Assembly: GCF_000416985.1 (NCBI RefSeq)
Contig: NZ_ATDL01000015.1
Coordinates: 682,001-746,000 of the forward strand
DNA: 64,000 bases
From: Sphingobacterium paucimobilis HER1398
GTDB lineage: Bacteria; Bacteroidota; Bacteroidia; Sphingobacteriales; Sphingobacteriaceae
Direction: 5' to 3'
Shown here: positions 55,344-64,000 of the stretch, one piece after another
Position numbering within the stretch: the first letter of the stretch is position 1
Layout: each line of letters begins with the position of its first letter
Translations under genes and position numbers: made by a program
Notes under the pieces: model-generated
What the model was told of the DNA's origin: nothing
The model's input: only the letters and a program-made list of their open reading frames with translations
Databases searched by the model: none

Positions 55344-58013
55344 CTACATCTTATTTAGTACACTTTTTAAATTGATTCCTCGACCCAATACCGGCTTAAA
55401 GATATCCCCTTCCGATTTAATTCTTTCTAACGCATTTTTAATGGTGAAATCCTGAAGTTTAAGTCCTTTCTTTACTTCATTCCAATGCAGCGGCATGGAA
55501 ACGGTTGCACCTGGCTTTGGACGGATCGAGTAAGGTGCTGCAAGTGTTGCTCCTGGACGGTTTTGTAGAAAATCGATATAAATTTTTCCTTTCCGTTTGC
55601 TCGTCATACGTTCAATACTTGTAAAATCAAACTGTTGGTTAATTTGACTTGCAATTACTTTAGCGAACATCTGAGATTGATCATAGGTATATTGATTTCC
55701 AAGTGGTATATATATATGAATCCCGGTTGAACCGGAAGTTTTAGGATACGACCGCACCTTAACTTCATCCAAAAACTCATGAATGGCCTGCGCCACTTCA
55801 ATTACCTGATCCAATGTATTGCCCTTATCAGGATCTAAATCCAGCGCACACCAGGTTGGGTGATCAGGATGTTCTACAGTACTGTTCCAAGGATTCATAT
55901 CAATTGCCCCGAGGTTTGCCATATACAAAAGCGCCGTTTTATTCTGGCAAAGCATATAGTTCTTTTGTTCTTTATCGCCTTCCGCTTTGTAAGGGTATAG
56001 CTCAATCCAATCCGGTGCTTGATCGGTCATATCTTTTTGATAAAAGCTTTTTTGATCTATACCATTCGGGAAACGATGGAGTGACATCGGCCTATCTTTC
56101 AGGTGCGGCAAGATGTATTTAGAAACTTCGGAATAATATTCAATCAGATCCCCTTTGGTGAGCCCTTCGCCAGGCCACAATACCTTGTCCTGATTAGAAA
56201 ATACCAGCTCAATGCCGCCAACCTTAACCGCTTGTTTATTTTTATGCTGGGCAACACTTTTGTTTTTTGTGCGTTTTGCAGGTTTTGAGGTAGATTCATC
56301 TTCAACAATATCTTCCGTTTGGATTTCCCGCTCTTCTTTTACCGATGTTGCTTTCTTGTCCTCGCGCAGTGCAATAAATGCCGGGTGGCGGAATACACCA
56401 CTTTCGGTTATTTCGGTATAGTGAACTTCACACACCAATTCTGGTTTGAGCCATACCACATCCGCCTTAGGCGGATTAGGCCGAAATCGGGAAGGCTTCT
56501 CTACATCGGGCTTTTCTTTAAAGGCACTGGTCTTACGAATGAGCGGTTTAAATAATTGCAGCAATTCCTTTTGCTCCTTTCTCTTAAAACCTGTTCCTGC
56601 TTTTCCCACGTATTTAAAATCCTTACCTTCAAAAACCCCGAGCAAGAGGGAGCTGAACGCTTTTGAACTGCCCTCGTTTTTGGTATACCCTCCGATTACT
56701 ACCTCTTGCCGTTTCTGCGCCTTGATTTTTAGCCAGTCCTTCGAACGGTCGCCAGCAATGTAAGTACTACTGGATCGCTTGGCCATGATCCCCTCGAGTC
56801 CCATCTTTGAAACCTGCTTAAATAGTGTAGTTCCTGCAACATTGAGGCTGTCACTTAACTTAATTGTTGGATGATCTTTCGGAATAATAGCCTCAAGTAT
56901 TGCCTTGCGATCCGTCAAAGGTAAGCCCATCAAGCTTTTACCTTTATACCAAAGGATATCAAACACATAATACTGTAACTCCCCATTTTCCTCACTCTTC
57001 CAGTTCTGGAGGATATTGAAACTAGGTAGGCCATCTTTATCCATAACAACCACCTCACCATCAACAACCATTGTATCATCCCAGTCTTCCAGCGCTTCCA
57101 TTACCGGATAAAATTTATCAGCAAATGATTTTTCATTTCGGGATAAAAGCAAAGTTTGCATTTCGTTCTTAAACGTGAGTGCACGGTAGCCGTCCCATTT
57201 TACTTCATATTCCCAATCGTCAGCATCGAACGGTTCATCGACTAAAGTTGCCAACATAGGTTTTATAAATTTCGGGAATGCTGCCTTAGGCGCATGCGCT
57301 AAAAGTTTTTCGACAGTCTTATTAGCAATAAGCTTACTTCCCGTTTTTGTTGCTGCTTTTTTAGGTGCAGTGGTTTTCTTTGTAGTACTGGCCTTCTTTG
57401 CTGATTTCTCAACGGCATCTTTGGCTACATTCTTTTCAGCAGCCTTCTCCACTTGCTCTAATGTTTTTTTCGATATGACAGATTTATCTTTCGTAGTAAT
57501 ATCAGTATCGGGCGCATACTTATCCTTATGTTTAATTAACAGCCAAGCGTTCTCTTGCCTGCCTTTCATTTTTACGAGGGCAAATTCACCTTTGAGCTTT
57601 TTACCTTTCAGTAGCACTTTTATACTTCCGGATTTCCACTGCTTATATAAATTTCTTTCTGCAGACTTTTTATCCTTAAAGGATTCGAGGGGTTCGTAGG
57701 TCCCCTCATCCCAAACGATCACTGTACCTGCACCATAATTTCCTTTTGGTATGATGCCTTCAAAATCTTTGTAATCGAACGGGTGATCTTCGACCTCCAT
57801 AGCCAGACGCTTATCCTGAGGATTCAGAGATGGACCTTTTGGCACAGCCCAGCTCTTTAAAACTCCATTTATCTCTAAGCGAAAATCGTAATGAAGATGG
57901 GAAGCGTCATGCTTTTGTATTACGAAGCGTAGCACTTCGGCGCTAGGCTTCCCTCCTTGCGGTTCAGGAGTGTCCTGAAAAGTCCGCTTTTGTTTATATG
58001 TGGATAGTGCCAT
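55344..58013 (-). CDS. ligD: Multifunctional DNA ligase D (phosphoesterase, ligase, polymerase)
   Basis: About 889 residues from the ATG at 58013 ('MALSTYKQKRTFQDTPEP'); an upstream ATG at 58040 is possible. The order is a 3'-phosphoesterase domain ('FVIQKHDASHLHYDFRLE', 'EDHPFDYKDFEGIIPKGNYG'), an ATP-dependent ligase (the lysine nucleophile near residue 271 in 'EVKWDGYRAL', 'DGEVVVMD', 'EGIMAKR'), a Lys-rich linker, and an archaeo-eukaryotic primase-type polymerase ('RFPNGIDQKSFYQKD', 'CALDLDPDKG' with the metal-binding Asp pair, 'PKTSGSTGIHIYIPLG'). It seals double-strand breaks in non-homologous end joining, normally with Ku. No ku gene is in the window. A decayed copy of its 3' end is at 46250. 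Confidence 0.96.
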   Translation of the reverse strand: MALSTYKQKRTFQDTPEPQGGKPSAEVLRFVIQKHDASHLHYDFRLEINGVLKSWAVPKGPSLNPQDKRLAMEVEDHPFDYKDFEGIIPKGNYGAGTVIVWDEGTYEPLESFKDKKSAERNLYKQWKSGSIKVLLKGKKLKGEFALVKMKGRQENAWLLIKHKDKYAPDTDITTKDKSVISKKTLEQVEKAAEKNVAKDAVEKSAKKASTTKKTTAPKKAATKTGSKLIANKTVEKLLAHAPKAAFPKFIKPMLATLVDEPFDADDWEYEVKWDGYRALTFKNEMQTLLLSRNEKSFADKFYPVMEALEDWDDTMVVDGEVVVMDKDGLPSFNILQNWKSEENGELQYYVFDILWYKGKSLMGLPLTDRKAILEAIIPKDHPTIKLSDSLNVAGTTLFKQVSKMGLEGIMAKRSSSTYIAGDRSKDWLKIKAQKRQEVVIGGYTKNEGSSKAFSSLLLGVFEGKDFKYVGKAGTGFKRKEQKELLQLFKPLIRKTSAFKEKPDVEKPSRFRPNPPKADVVWLKPELVCEVHYTEITESGVFRHPAFIALREDKKATSVKEEREIQTEDIVEDESTSKPAKRTKNKSVAQHKNKQAVKVGGIELVFSNQDKVLWPGEGLTKGDLIEYYSEVSKYILPHLKDRPMSLHRFPNGIDQKSFYQKDMTDQAPDWIELYPYKAEGDKEQKNYMLCQNKTALLYMANLGAIDMNPWNSTVEHPDHPTWCALDLDPDKGNTLDQVIEVAQAIHEFLDEVKVRSYPKTSGSTGIHIYIPLGNQYTYDQSQMFAKVIASQINQQFDFTSIERMTSKRKGKIYIDFLQNRPGATLAAPYSIRPKPGATVSMPLHWNEVKKGLKLQDFTIKNALERIKSEGDIFKPVLGRGINLKSVLNKM

Positions 58014-58151
58014 AAGGTGAATGCTTTTTATTATGAACATTCTGCCTGTGAAATAGTTCCAGACTCCCTTAATCAGTCATCCAGAAGTTAGTTCCTAACA
58101 ATTATATTTTTTTGACAATCGGTCCAAGAACCGCCTTTAAAACACTAGACA

Positions 58152-58190
58152 AAAAAATTGCCCTTGCAGACGCAAGGGCAGCTTTTTTTA
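58152..58190. terminator. Intrinsic terminator with A/T tracts on both sides
   Basis: TGCCCTTGC / GCAAGGGCA with a 4-base loop, flanked by seven A and seven T, lies in the 332-base gap between ligD and the next minus-strand gene, ending the transcript from the right. The remainder of the gap shows nothing coding. Confidence 0.8.
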
Positions 58191-58372
58191 CCAACTAAAT
58201 CCATTGGGAGCGGATTTTAAATAAAAGTATTTAAATATAACACTTATTATGATGATAGCATTACAAATATTATTCGGCCTAATTTGACTGAAGCCTTACC
58301 GGAATGCAATCTCCTGATATTGAGTTGCAAATGCGGAAACATGCATCTATATTACTGAATTCTATAATCAGA

Positions 58373-58840
58373 TTAGCGTTGCATTCTTTTAATTTCAGAT
58401 AAATCAATATATACCTCTTCCCTTTCTAGAACCTCATCCGGAGTACAGTAATTATCGATCAATTCTTCAAGTGAATCGATAAGATAGTCATCAAGCTCGT
58501 CTACCGGTACACGCATCGGTGTGAAGATAGCATCATTATCCAGCATGAATACATCCGATCGGAGTAAATTAAAATTGTGCTGCTCGAAAAACAACTTTAT
58601 ACTGCTTTTGTCCAACATCAGTATATTTCCAACCATATTATCAAATACCGCGATCTCGACATCAAGATGTTCAGGATATTGAATTTCCAGGTATACTCTG
58701 TACAGCTCCCTGTCTTTTCGTAGTAGGGCCTCATGACGCACGGCTATGCGCTCTGGCGAAAAACTGAATGGAAAATCTTTCTTTTTGGATATAAATCCAT
58801 AGCGCTCGTTCAGCTCTTTTATTCTATCCTGGAAAGTCAT
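58373..58840 (-). CDS. Hypothetical protein downstream of umuC
   Basis: A 155-residue soluble, acidic protein with no family I recognise. The N-terminus is helical ('MTFQDRIKELNERYGFIS'), the middle beta-rich ('YRVYLEIQYPEHLDVEIAVFDNMVGNILML') and the C-terminus strongly acidic ('VDELDDYLIDSLEELIDNY'). It follows umuC on the same strand after 70 bases and is closed by the terminator at 58152, so it is probably the last gene of a damage-inducible operon. Confidence 0.7.
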   Translation of the reverse strand: MTFQDRIKELNERYGFISKKKDFPFSFSPERIAVRHEALLRKDRELYRVYLEIQYPEHLDVEIAVFDNMVGNILMLDKSSIKLFFEQHNFNLLRSDVFMLDNDAIFTPMRVPVDELDDYLIDSLEELIDNYCTPDEVLEREEVYIDLSEIKRMQR

Positions 58841-58910
58841 AGCAATATTTCTTAGGTATGTATAACAGGCAGAGCCATAATAAGTTCAACATCATGGAAA
58901 TGATTCAATT

Positions 58911-60167
58911 TTAAACCCGGATTGTGATAATATCTGCTATATCGGTAGAGTACCGCGGTGATAACCACTCCTGCTTCATGCGCCACATACGCTTGCCCTG
59001 TGCCCCCAAGCGTACCATGTTCTGCCCGTATTGTTTGTTGATTTTATCAAATGCCTGCATAAGCTTGTCGTGCCTTTTGTCCCGCCCGTTAAAGAGGGTG
59101 GTCTGCTCAACATCGGCAGGCGTGAAGTCTTGCACTATGACGCCCGCCTTCTTGTAGCCGAACCCTTCTCTGTAGATCTTTTTGAGTGCTATGGTTGAAT
59201 AGTGTCCCAGATCGATCGCTGAGTTGGTGGCATAGGGCAGATCTATGGTGATACTAGGGTTGTACTGCTTTTGGTCCTGCCTATGCTTATTGGTAAGTAG
59301 GAATACGGTCAACGAGCTGCAGTGGCTATTCTGTTTGCGCAGTTTCTCGGAGCAAGATGCAGCAAAGGTTACGACCCGTTCTTTGATTGCCTCGTAGTCT
59401 GTATAGTTATTATCAAAACTCCGGGTAGTGGCTATGTTTTGTTTTGCCTCCACGGGGTCTAGATCTAAAGTAGGGATACCGGATAAATCACGTTGCAACC
59501 GTAGCCCTACGATAGACATATGCTTCTGCACCCATTTGGAGTCCATATGTACAAAATCGTATGCACTATCGATGCCAAGCTTAAATAAACGCATAGCATG
59601 CCCGCGGCCTATGCCCCATACGTCTTCGACATCCAGCCATTTGAGCGCCTTATCTATCTGTTGCTGGGTTTGGATAAGGTGGCAGCCTCTTGACTCTGTG
59701 GGATATTTTTTTGCGATACGATTGGCGACTTTGGCCAAGGCTTTGGTAGGTGCTATACCTACCGATATGGGTATACCTGTACTACGGAATACCTCTTCTC
59801 TCATCTGCTCGCCATAACGCTTTAGATCGATATAATCATAACCATCTAGCTTCATAAAACACTCGTCAATGCTATAGATCTCCTGCTCGGTACAGTAATT
59901 GCCCAAGATGGTCATTACTCTATGGCTCATATCGCCATAGAGTGCGAAATTGGCCGAGAAGACCTTAACGTTATGTTGTTCAAACAAAGCCTGAAATTGA
60001 AAAGCGAGCGCTCCCATAGGTATTCCACAGGCTTTGGCTTCATTACTGCGCGCGATGACGCAGCCGTCATTATTACTCAGTACCACGATGGGTTTACCGT
60101 TAAGATCTGGACGGAATACGCGCTCGCAGGAGGCATAAAAGTTATTGCAATCGATAAGGGCATACAT
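58911..60167 (-). CDS. umuC: Y-family DNA polymerase, UmuC type
   Basis: A 418-residue translesion polymerase. The catalytic start '[36 protein letters not shown]' is split here by reading, with Asp6 as metal ligand; '[15 protein letters not shown]' gives the second Asp/Glu pair. '[24 protein letters not shown]' and '[17 protein letters not shown]' complete the palm, fingers and thumb, and the C-terminal DUF4113-like part ends the protein. It bypasses lesions during replication with the processed UmuD. The gene starts 2 bases after the umuD stop, so the pair is coupled. Confidence 0.96.
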   Translation of the reverse strand: MYALIDCNNFYASCERVFRPDLNGKPIVVLSNNDGCVIARSNEAKACGIPMGALAFQFQALFEQHNVKVFSANFALYGDMSHRVMTILGNYCTEQEIYSIDECFMKLDGYDYIDLKRYGEQMREEVFRSTGIPISVGIAPTKALAKVANRIAKKYPTESRGCHLIQTQQQIDKALKWLDVEDVWGIGRGHAMRLFKLGIDSAYDFVHMDSKWVQKHMSIVGLRLQRDLSGIPTLDLDPVEAKQNIATTRSFDNNYTDYEAIKERVVTFAASCSEKLRKQNSHCSSLTVFLLTNKHRQDQKQYNPSITIDLPYATNSAIDLGHYSTIALKKIYREGFGYKKAGVIVQDFTPADVEQTTLFNGRDKRHDKLMQAFDKINKQYGQNMVRLGAQGKRMWRMKQEWLSPRYSTDIADIITIRV

Positions 60168-60169
60168 GG

Positions 60170-60592
60170 CTATACGGACTTGATGATATAAGTCACAATT
60201 CCCCAGATGACAAAGTCATTGTCGGCAGTGACAGTGATGACCGGATAATCCGGATTCGCAGGTACGAGCTGCATGCAATCTTTAAGAATACGGATACGCT
60301 TGGCTGTAAATTCGCCATCGAGATAACAAACGGCTATCATGCCATCGGCCGGTCGGATGCTCTTGTCGATAACCATGATATCTCCATCGTCTACTCCCGC
60401 ATCTTGCAGCGACACCCCACGTACTCTACCAAAGAACGTGGAGAGTGGATTTTTGATCAGCTCTTTGTTGAGATCGATCCGAAGGTCTTCGTAATCCAAC
60501 GCCGGACTCGGAAATCCTGCACTAATACCACTTCCTATGTAAGGAACCAAGAATTCTGAACCTTGTTCCAGCTGATACATCTCCACATTCAT
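60170..60592 (-). CDS. umuD: UmuD-type LexA-fold autoprotease
   Basis: A 140-residue S24-family protein. The self-cleavage site is Ala25-Gly26 in '[12 protein letters not shown]'. The catalytic pair is Ser61 in '[19 protein letters not shown]' and Lys98 in 'EFTAKRI'. After DNA damage such proteins cut themselves on RecA filaments and join UmuC to form the mutagenic polymerase. It starts the umuDC pair and has a strong palindrome over its promoter at 60601. The next gene upstream on the same strand encodes a SRAP protein. Confidence 0.96.
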   Translation of the reverse strand: MNVEMYQLEQGSEFLVPYIGSGISAGFPSPALDYEDLRIDLNKELIKNPLSTFFGRVRGVSLQDAGVDDGDIMVIDKSIRPADGMIAVCYLDGEFTAKRIRILKDCMQLVPANPDYPVITVTADNDFVIWGIVTYIIKSV

Positions 60593-60596
60593 AACG

Positions 60597-60629
60597 CAAG
60601 TTTACTAATAAAATTAGTAAATTTGCAAA
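60597..60629 (-). promoter_or_regulatory. umuDC promoter with overlapping palindromic operator
   Basis: On the minus strand TTTG (60629-60626) and TAAACTTG (60604-60597) have the spacing of the Bacteroidota TTTG/TAnnTTTG promoter (21 bases between). The spacer is occupied by a perfect 9-bp inverted repeat TTTACTAAT-AAA-ATTAGTAAA at 60601-60621, abutted by ATTTGCAAAT. The first codon lies only 5 bases beyond the -7 element, so the mRNA may be leaderless. The palindrome is a likely repressor (SOS-like) operator. Confidence 0.4.
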
Positions 60630-60735
60630 TGATTTTTTAGAATATCCAGTTTTACAAAGGGTCGGGTATCGAAATTGCCGTTGTGGATTAGTGAGATCAG
60701 TAAAAGACATATTAGTTATTGTGTATTGTAACCTA

Positions 60736-61536
60736 TTAAAATAAGCTATTGTTGTTCGGAGTATCATTGCCCAATTCAGGCAGCCCCTCCCATTTGAAAG
60801 GTTCGTAACGGTGCTTTTGATCGGGCCGAGTTGGGTATCCTCTTAAAGTATATACCGGATGGTACGTAAGCTGAGCGCTCGGCATTTCGAAATGAAATAT
60901 AGGCGCCATATCTTCCTCGCCTAGATCCTCCAGCCATTGCTGTTCAAGATCCGCGGGCAGGTAAAGCGGCATACGGTGTTTATTGGGACCATTGTTATGA
61001 ATCTGGGACATGACCTCATTGGCCGTTCGGGTGAGCATGCCAAAACTTCCTACAGTATCTATCACGCCATCTTGATCTACAACTTCGTGCCACTGGTATA
61101 AACCTGGGATATAGAATATATCGCGTCCTGCTTCGGCAATGAAATATGGAACTTTTTTCTTCCAGCCACTTATCGCTCGATGTTCATAGGTACCGGTAAC
61201 TGGGATAAGGCAACGCTGGTTGCGCAAGCGATACCAGTAGGATTTCTTGTCCTCGAGGATACGTTCGCTACGTATATTGACCATACTACGCCGCCGATCG
61301 GTCTGTAACTTGGGATCTTGGATATATAGCGGTAATACGCCCCACTCCATCTCCCGCAGGGCTAAACCGGAACCATTTTTATCTTTATAGATAATAGGGT
61401 ATGCCGGAAAAGTAATTGCCTGTACATTTTCGAAATAGGAATAATCGTAATCAATTTTCTTACGCTCATCCCGAATGGCAGGAAAGGATTTTTTAACCAA
61501 CTCAATGTCGCTACTAAATGATATATCCCAGCACAT
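60736..61536 (-). CDS. SRAP-domain protein (YedK/HMCES family)
   Basis: A 266-residue SOS-response-associated peptidase-fold protein. The catalytic Cys2 follows the initiator Met (MCWDISF). Family elements are 'WGVLPLYI', 'NIRSERILEDKKSYWYRLRNQRCLIPVTGTYE' (broken up in reading; the Glu is the catalytic base) and 'NKHRMPLYLPAD' with the active-site His. The usual GFYEW is GTYEH here. The protein crosslinks to abasic sites in single-stranded DNA and shields them. It precedes umuD on the same strand, 143 bases upstream of it, so it is a natural partner in damage tolerance. Confidence 0.93.
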   Translation of the reverse strand: MCWDISFSSDIELVKKSFPAIRDERKKIDYDYSYFENVQAITFPAYPIIYKDKNGSGLALREMEWGVLPLYIQDPKLQTDRRRSMVNIRSERILEDKKSYWYRLRNQRCLIPVTGTYEHRAISGWKKKVPYFIAEAGRDIFYIPGLYQWHEVVDQDGVIDTVGSFGMLTRTANEVMSQIHNNGPNKHRMPLYLPADLEQQWLEDLGEEDMAPIFHFEMPSAQLTYHPVYTLRGYPTRPDQKHRYEPFKWEGLPELGNDTPNNNSLF

Positions 61537-61667
61537 GTCTTTTTAAATTAGGTAAGTTACACTGTTACAAAATCAGCCGCATTGGTTTTTGTGAGGCTGA
61601 TATAAACTTATTTGCTAGTGACTAAACAAAGTGTAGAGCGTTTTGTTTTGCAAAATGTATGTCTTGA

Positions 61668-62138
61668 TTATCTAATTATATTGATGGCAGGTACTTTCAA
61701 TTTGGTGTCGACGGAACTGATCATAGCCCATACCCTGCCCGACTCTATAGTGAAAAAGACATCAATGGTATCGGTTCGTTTGAAGCGGGTATTGGTACGC
61801 AAATAATTGATAACATTTTGTTGAAAATGCTTTCGTATGCGGGTGTTCCAGTTCTCATCAGAAAATTTATTGATAAATATACGATAGCCCGAATTGACCT
61901 GAAGTAGATCGCCAATCTTTGCTGCATCATCCGGTAGCTGTAATGCCTTTCCTTCTTTAGCATATAGCTCCAGTGCATGTACACGTGCAGACTGCTCGTC
62001 GGCATAGGGCGACAGCATGAAGCCCTTGCTCTTGGCTACACCCGGCCATTCAAACCGCTGCAGCACATAATGCCTGTACCCACGCTCTACAAGATCATGG
62101 AACAACTTAACGGTGACCTGCTCGAAGGGAATGTACAT
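61668..62138 (-). CDS. Hypothetical protein in the DNA-damage cluster
   Basis: A 156-residue soluble, basic protein with no family I recognise ('YRHYVLQRFEWPGVAKSKGFMLSPYAD', 'WNTRIRKHFQQNVINYLRTNTRFKR'). Basic helices suggest nucleic acid contact. It lies 131 bases upstream of the SRAP gene on the same strand and may belong to the same regulon. It is divergent from the EEP-family gene across only 65 bases. Confidence 0.72.
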   Translation of the reverse strand: MYIPFEQVTVKLFHDLVERGYRHYVLQRFEWPGVAKSKGFMLSPYADEQSARVHALELYAKEGKALQLPDDAAKIGDLLQVNSGYRIFINKFSDENWNTRIRKHFQQNVINYLRTNTRFKRTDTIDVFFTIESGRVWAMISSVDTKLKVPAINIIR

Positions 62139-62203
62139 AACATGAAGATACGTAAAATAATTGCATCGTTCAATTCGGAAATAAATTGATATTTTAGTGT
62201 CGT

Positions 62204-62911
62204 ATGAAGGTTATCACATGGAATTGCAATGGTGCATTTAGAAAGAAATTCACTGCACTAGATAATTTAGATGCAGATATTTTGGTAATACAGGAATGCG
62301 AGAATCCGGAAACGAGCAAAGACGAGAGTTACATACAGTGGGCTAGCAACTATTTATGGATTGGCAGGAACAAGAATAAAGGACTCGGTGTATTTGCCAA
62401 GCCACATATAAGGCTTACACCTCTCCAATGGTCGAATCAATATAAAGATCATACTGTAGATTATTTTCTACCTTGCCGCGTTAATGAAGAATTCAATCTA
62501 TTGGCCTGTTGGTGCCACGGGAACAACTCACCTACCTTCGGCTACATTGGTCAGCTTTGGAAATATCTTCAAATCAACCCAAACCTAGAAAACACTTGGG
62601 TTGTAGGTGACCTGAACAGCAACAAAATTTGGGACGTATGGGATCGATGGTGGAATCATACGGATGTTATGAACATACTTGATAAAAATGGAATCATGAG
62701 TATATACCACCTCCTCACCGGAGAAGAGCAAGGTATGGAAAGTAAAAAAACATTCTTCTTACAGCGTAACCCAACAAAAGCATATCATATTGACTATGTG
62801 TTCTGTCCTATCTCATATCTAGCTCCGTCTGCTACACTTGAAGTTCTAGACTTCGACGACTGGAAGCACTTAAGTGATCATGTGCCAGTAATATTTGAGA
62901 ACTACTATTAG
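62204..62911 (+). CDS. Endonuclease/exonuclease/phosphatase (EEP) family protein
   Basis: A 235-residue protein with all EEP active-site motifs: 'ITWNCNGAFR' (Asn), 'ILVIQECEN' (Glu), 'LLACWCHGNN', 'TWVVGDLNSNK' (Asp/Asn), 'YHIDYVFCP' (Asp) and 'LSDHVPVIF' (Asp-His). No signal peptide. Such enzymes act on nucleic acid or on phosphate esters; next to umuDC, SRAP and LigD an AP-endonuclease-like role is plausible but unproven, since the length is short and the Trp-rich insert (DVWDRWWNHTDVM) is unusual. It is transcribed divergently from the unknown 156-residue gene. Confidence 0.9.
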   Translation: MKVITWNCNGAFRKKFTALDNLDADILVIQECENPETSKDESYIQWASNYLWIGRNKNKGLGVFAKPHIRLTPLQWSNQYKDHTVDYFLPCRVNEEFNLLACWCHGNNSPTFGYIGQLWKYLQINPNLENTWVVGDLNSNKIWDVWDRWWNHTDVMNILDKNGIMSIYHLLTGEEQGMESKKTFFLQRNPTKAYHIDYVFCPISYLAPSATLEVLDFDDWKHLSDHVPVIFENYY

Positions 62912-63118
62912 TCGTCAAATTAGATATAAATGTTTATAGAAACTAGATTTCAACATTTTCTATTTAGCGTCTCTAAATAATTTACACTTAAACTTCTAAA
63001 AGTTAAGCATTTTCAATATATTTAATATAGATAATGCTTTTATCACTACAAAAATAGTTCATATAAGTAATCTATAATCAAAGAAACACCTTATACACAA
63101 AAAAAACAGACTAAAAAT

Positions 63119-63379
63119 ATGAAAAAAATAACAGGGGTGTACTTAATACACGATGCATATGGCCTGTCCGACGAAAGCTTATCCTTAAATGAGGACGGTA
63201 CTTTTATTTGGCAATATTTAAATGGACAAGAAAAGTATGGAAGTTGGAGCTTTGAAAATCCTAGATTAATTCTTAAAGTTGATGGCCATGGAGGTCAATT
63301 TGAAGATATTTACGTATTTAAAGATGGTAATTGGGTAAACGAATTGGTAAAAGAAAGAACACTAACGTATTTATCTTAA
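63119..63379 (+). CDS. Small hypothetical protein, 86 residues
   Basis: An 86-residue protein ('KKITGVYLIHDAYGLSDESLSL', 'DGTFIWQYLNGQEKYGSWSFENPRLILKVDG'). The Gly-x-Trp-rich beta pattern, with 'NEDGTF...GSWS', is like small lipocalin/META-type stress folds, but no family is recognised and there is no signal peptide. The 200 bases before it are very AT-rich. It is followed by a decayed frame and an insertion element, so it may be a remnant of an accessory locus. Confidence 0.65.
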   Translation: MKKITGVYLIHDAYGLSDESLSLNEDGTFIWQYLNGQEKYGSWSFENPRLILKVDGHGGQFEDIYVFKDGNWVNELVKERTLTYLS

Positions 63380-63399
63380 AATTAAATCCGACAAGAAAA

Positions 63400-63624
63400 T
63401 TACAGGTCAAGCTTTAGCTTCTAATTACTTTCCAGAATATCTATCCCAATAGTGTGTGGATTAAGATTGAATCTATTTTTGCAACTTTTGAAGGAAATCT
63501 ATTTTCAAGTCCAAATGAAATTCGCATGATGGTTCTTGGATCTTTGGAAGTTAATAACAGCAAACCATTTAGCAAATTGACACAAGATATCATCGAAGAT
63601 CTAAAAGGTAAAAGTTATATGTGA
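63400..63624 (+). pseudogene. Decayed reading frame next to the insertion sequence
   Basis: Two frames read as one broken protein: KITGQALASNYFPEYLSQ then stop at 63449, and from 63451 SVWIKIESIFATFEGN, LFSSPNEIRMMVLGSLEV and NNSKPFSKLTQDIIEDLKG to a TGA at 63622. The second part could in principle start at a GTG at 63454. It looks like the tail of a hypothetical protein, frameshifted and truncated. Family not recognised. Confidence 0.4.
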
Positions 63625-63641
63625 GATTTACACACATCGTT

Positions 63642-64000
63642 TCACTTATTTAACTGACAGTCAATCCAATAATTTTGATCCCTTATTCGCTCTCGGCTTC
63701 GGTCGTACATACCATCGACTTCCTCCCATAACGGAGTTTTATTTGATAAATCATTAATTACCTCAATTGGGGTACGGCCCGTTAGAGAACTGTGGGATCT
63801 AAGCCAATTATAATAAAATTGCCATTGTGATAGTAGGTTTGGTAGGTCAGGATCTTTGATATCAACTGTGGAATAAAATTCATCAAGATCAGTTCGTTGT
63901 GTTCTTTCCACCTTTCCATTGAGATGTGGAGAGTCTGGTTTAATAGGCCGAAATTTAATGCCCCATTCCATTAATCTATCTTGAACGCAATAAGCAAAAA
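63642..64000 (-). mobile_element. IS481-type transposase, C-terminal part (continues past the window)
   Basis: The minus-strand frame is open from the window end (base 64000) to the stop at 63642; the methionine at 63971 is internal. It reads as the end of an integrase-core (DDE) transposase: 'IKFRPIKPDSPHLNGKVERTQRTDLDEFY' (broken up in reading) contains the final catalytic Glu, followed by 'WQFYYNWLRSHSSLTGRTPIEVI', a typical IS481 ending. The terminal inverted repeat on this side would lie between about 63600 and 63660, but I cannot pick it out without the other end. Only the 3' part is visible. Confidence 0.85.

Noticed and set aside
60522..60767. 81-codon minus-strand frame between the SRAP and umuD genes
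   Set aside because: It overlaps both neighbours and would cover the umuDC promoter; no protein-like features.
1..64000. tRNA, rRNA, riboswitch and replication origin
   Set aside because: None was recognised on reading; absence cannot be proven without covariance-model searches.

Overview
The window looks like chromosomal DNA of a member of the Bacteroidota, most likely the Sphingobacteriaceae (Sphingobacterium/Pedobacter-like). The grounds are a giant protein with a type IX secretion C-terminal domain, a SusC/SusD pair, LytTR and hybrid two-component systems, a lipoprotein-type RND adaptor, and TAnnTTTG-like promoters with AT-rich intergenic DNA. No rRNA or tRNA gene was recognised. Family names rest on motif reading alone, because no database search was possible.

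Layout. 1-4922 (+): the tail of a TolC-like gene, an RND adaptor and an RND pump, ending at a shared convergent terminator. 5043-20018 (-): a single 4991-residue secreted repeat protein. 20381-26025 (-): a signalling operon of two hybrid kinases and a lone receiver. 26229-29766 (-): a small accessory cassette. It encodes a lipoprotein with a C-terminal membrane anchor, a CHAP hydrolase, a small membrane protein, an unrecognised 195-residue protein and a possible HTH protein, and its upstream spacer holds two helically phased short-repeat arrays. 29813-32790 (-): a LytTR regulator, a LytS-like kinase, an acyltransferase-like protein and a 51-codon small ORF separated from them by a hairpin. 33182-35741 (+): an AraC-type regulator, an unrecognised protein and a small exported protein. 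35817-41906 (-): TlpA-like, SusC and SusD genes. 42290-42480 (+): a rod-shaped structured RNA with a terminator, possibly 6S RNA. 42643-45991 (+): two paralogous XRE proteins, a DUF1016/YhcG nuclease-like protein and a Fic protein. 45992-46631: a graveyard of gene fragments (an AAA ATPase piece and a LigD piece).

46632-52000s: a PRC-barrel protein, a pyrophosphatase with an extra C-terminal domain, a DUF763 protein, a YciE-like ferritin-fold protein, then a three-gene cyanophycin operon (synthetase, cyanophycinase, isoaspartyl peptidase) running to 54867. 55344-62911 is a DNA-repair neighbourhood: LigD, UmuD/UmuC, a SRAP (YedK/HMCES) protein, two unrecognised small proteins and an EEP-family hydrolase. 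The window closes with a small unknown gene, a decayed reading frame and a partial IS481-type transposase.

Themes. Cell-surface and envelope functions dominate the first 42 kb. Stress storage and DNA-damage tolerance dominate the last 15 kb. The strongest candidates for something undescribed are the holin/endolysin/u-spanin-like cassette with its 10-bp and 11-bp phased arrays, the small-ORF/acyltransferase/LytTR cluster facing an AraC gene across 21-bp-phased repeats, and the structured RNA at 42.3 kb.
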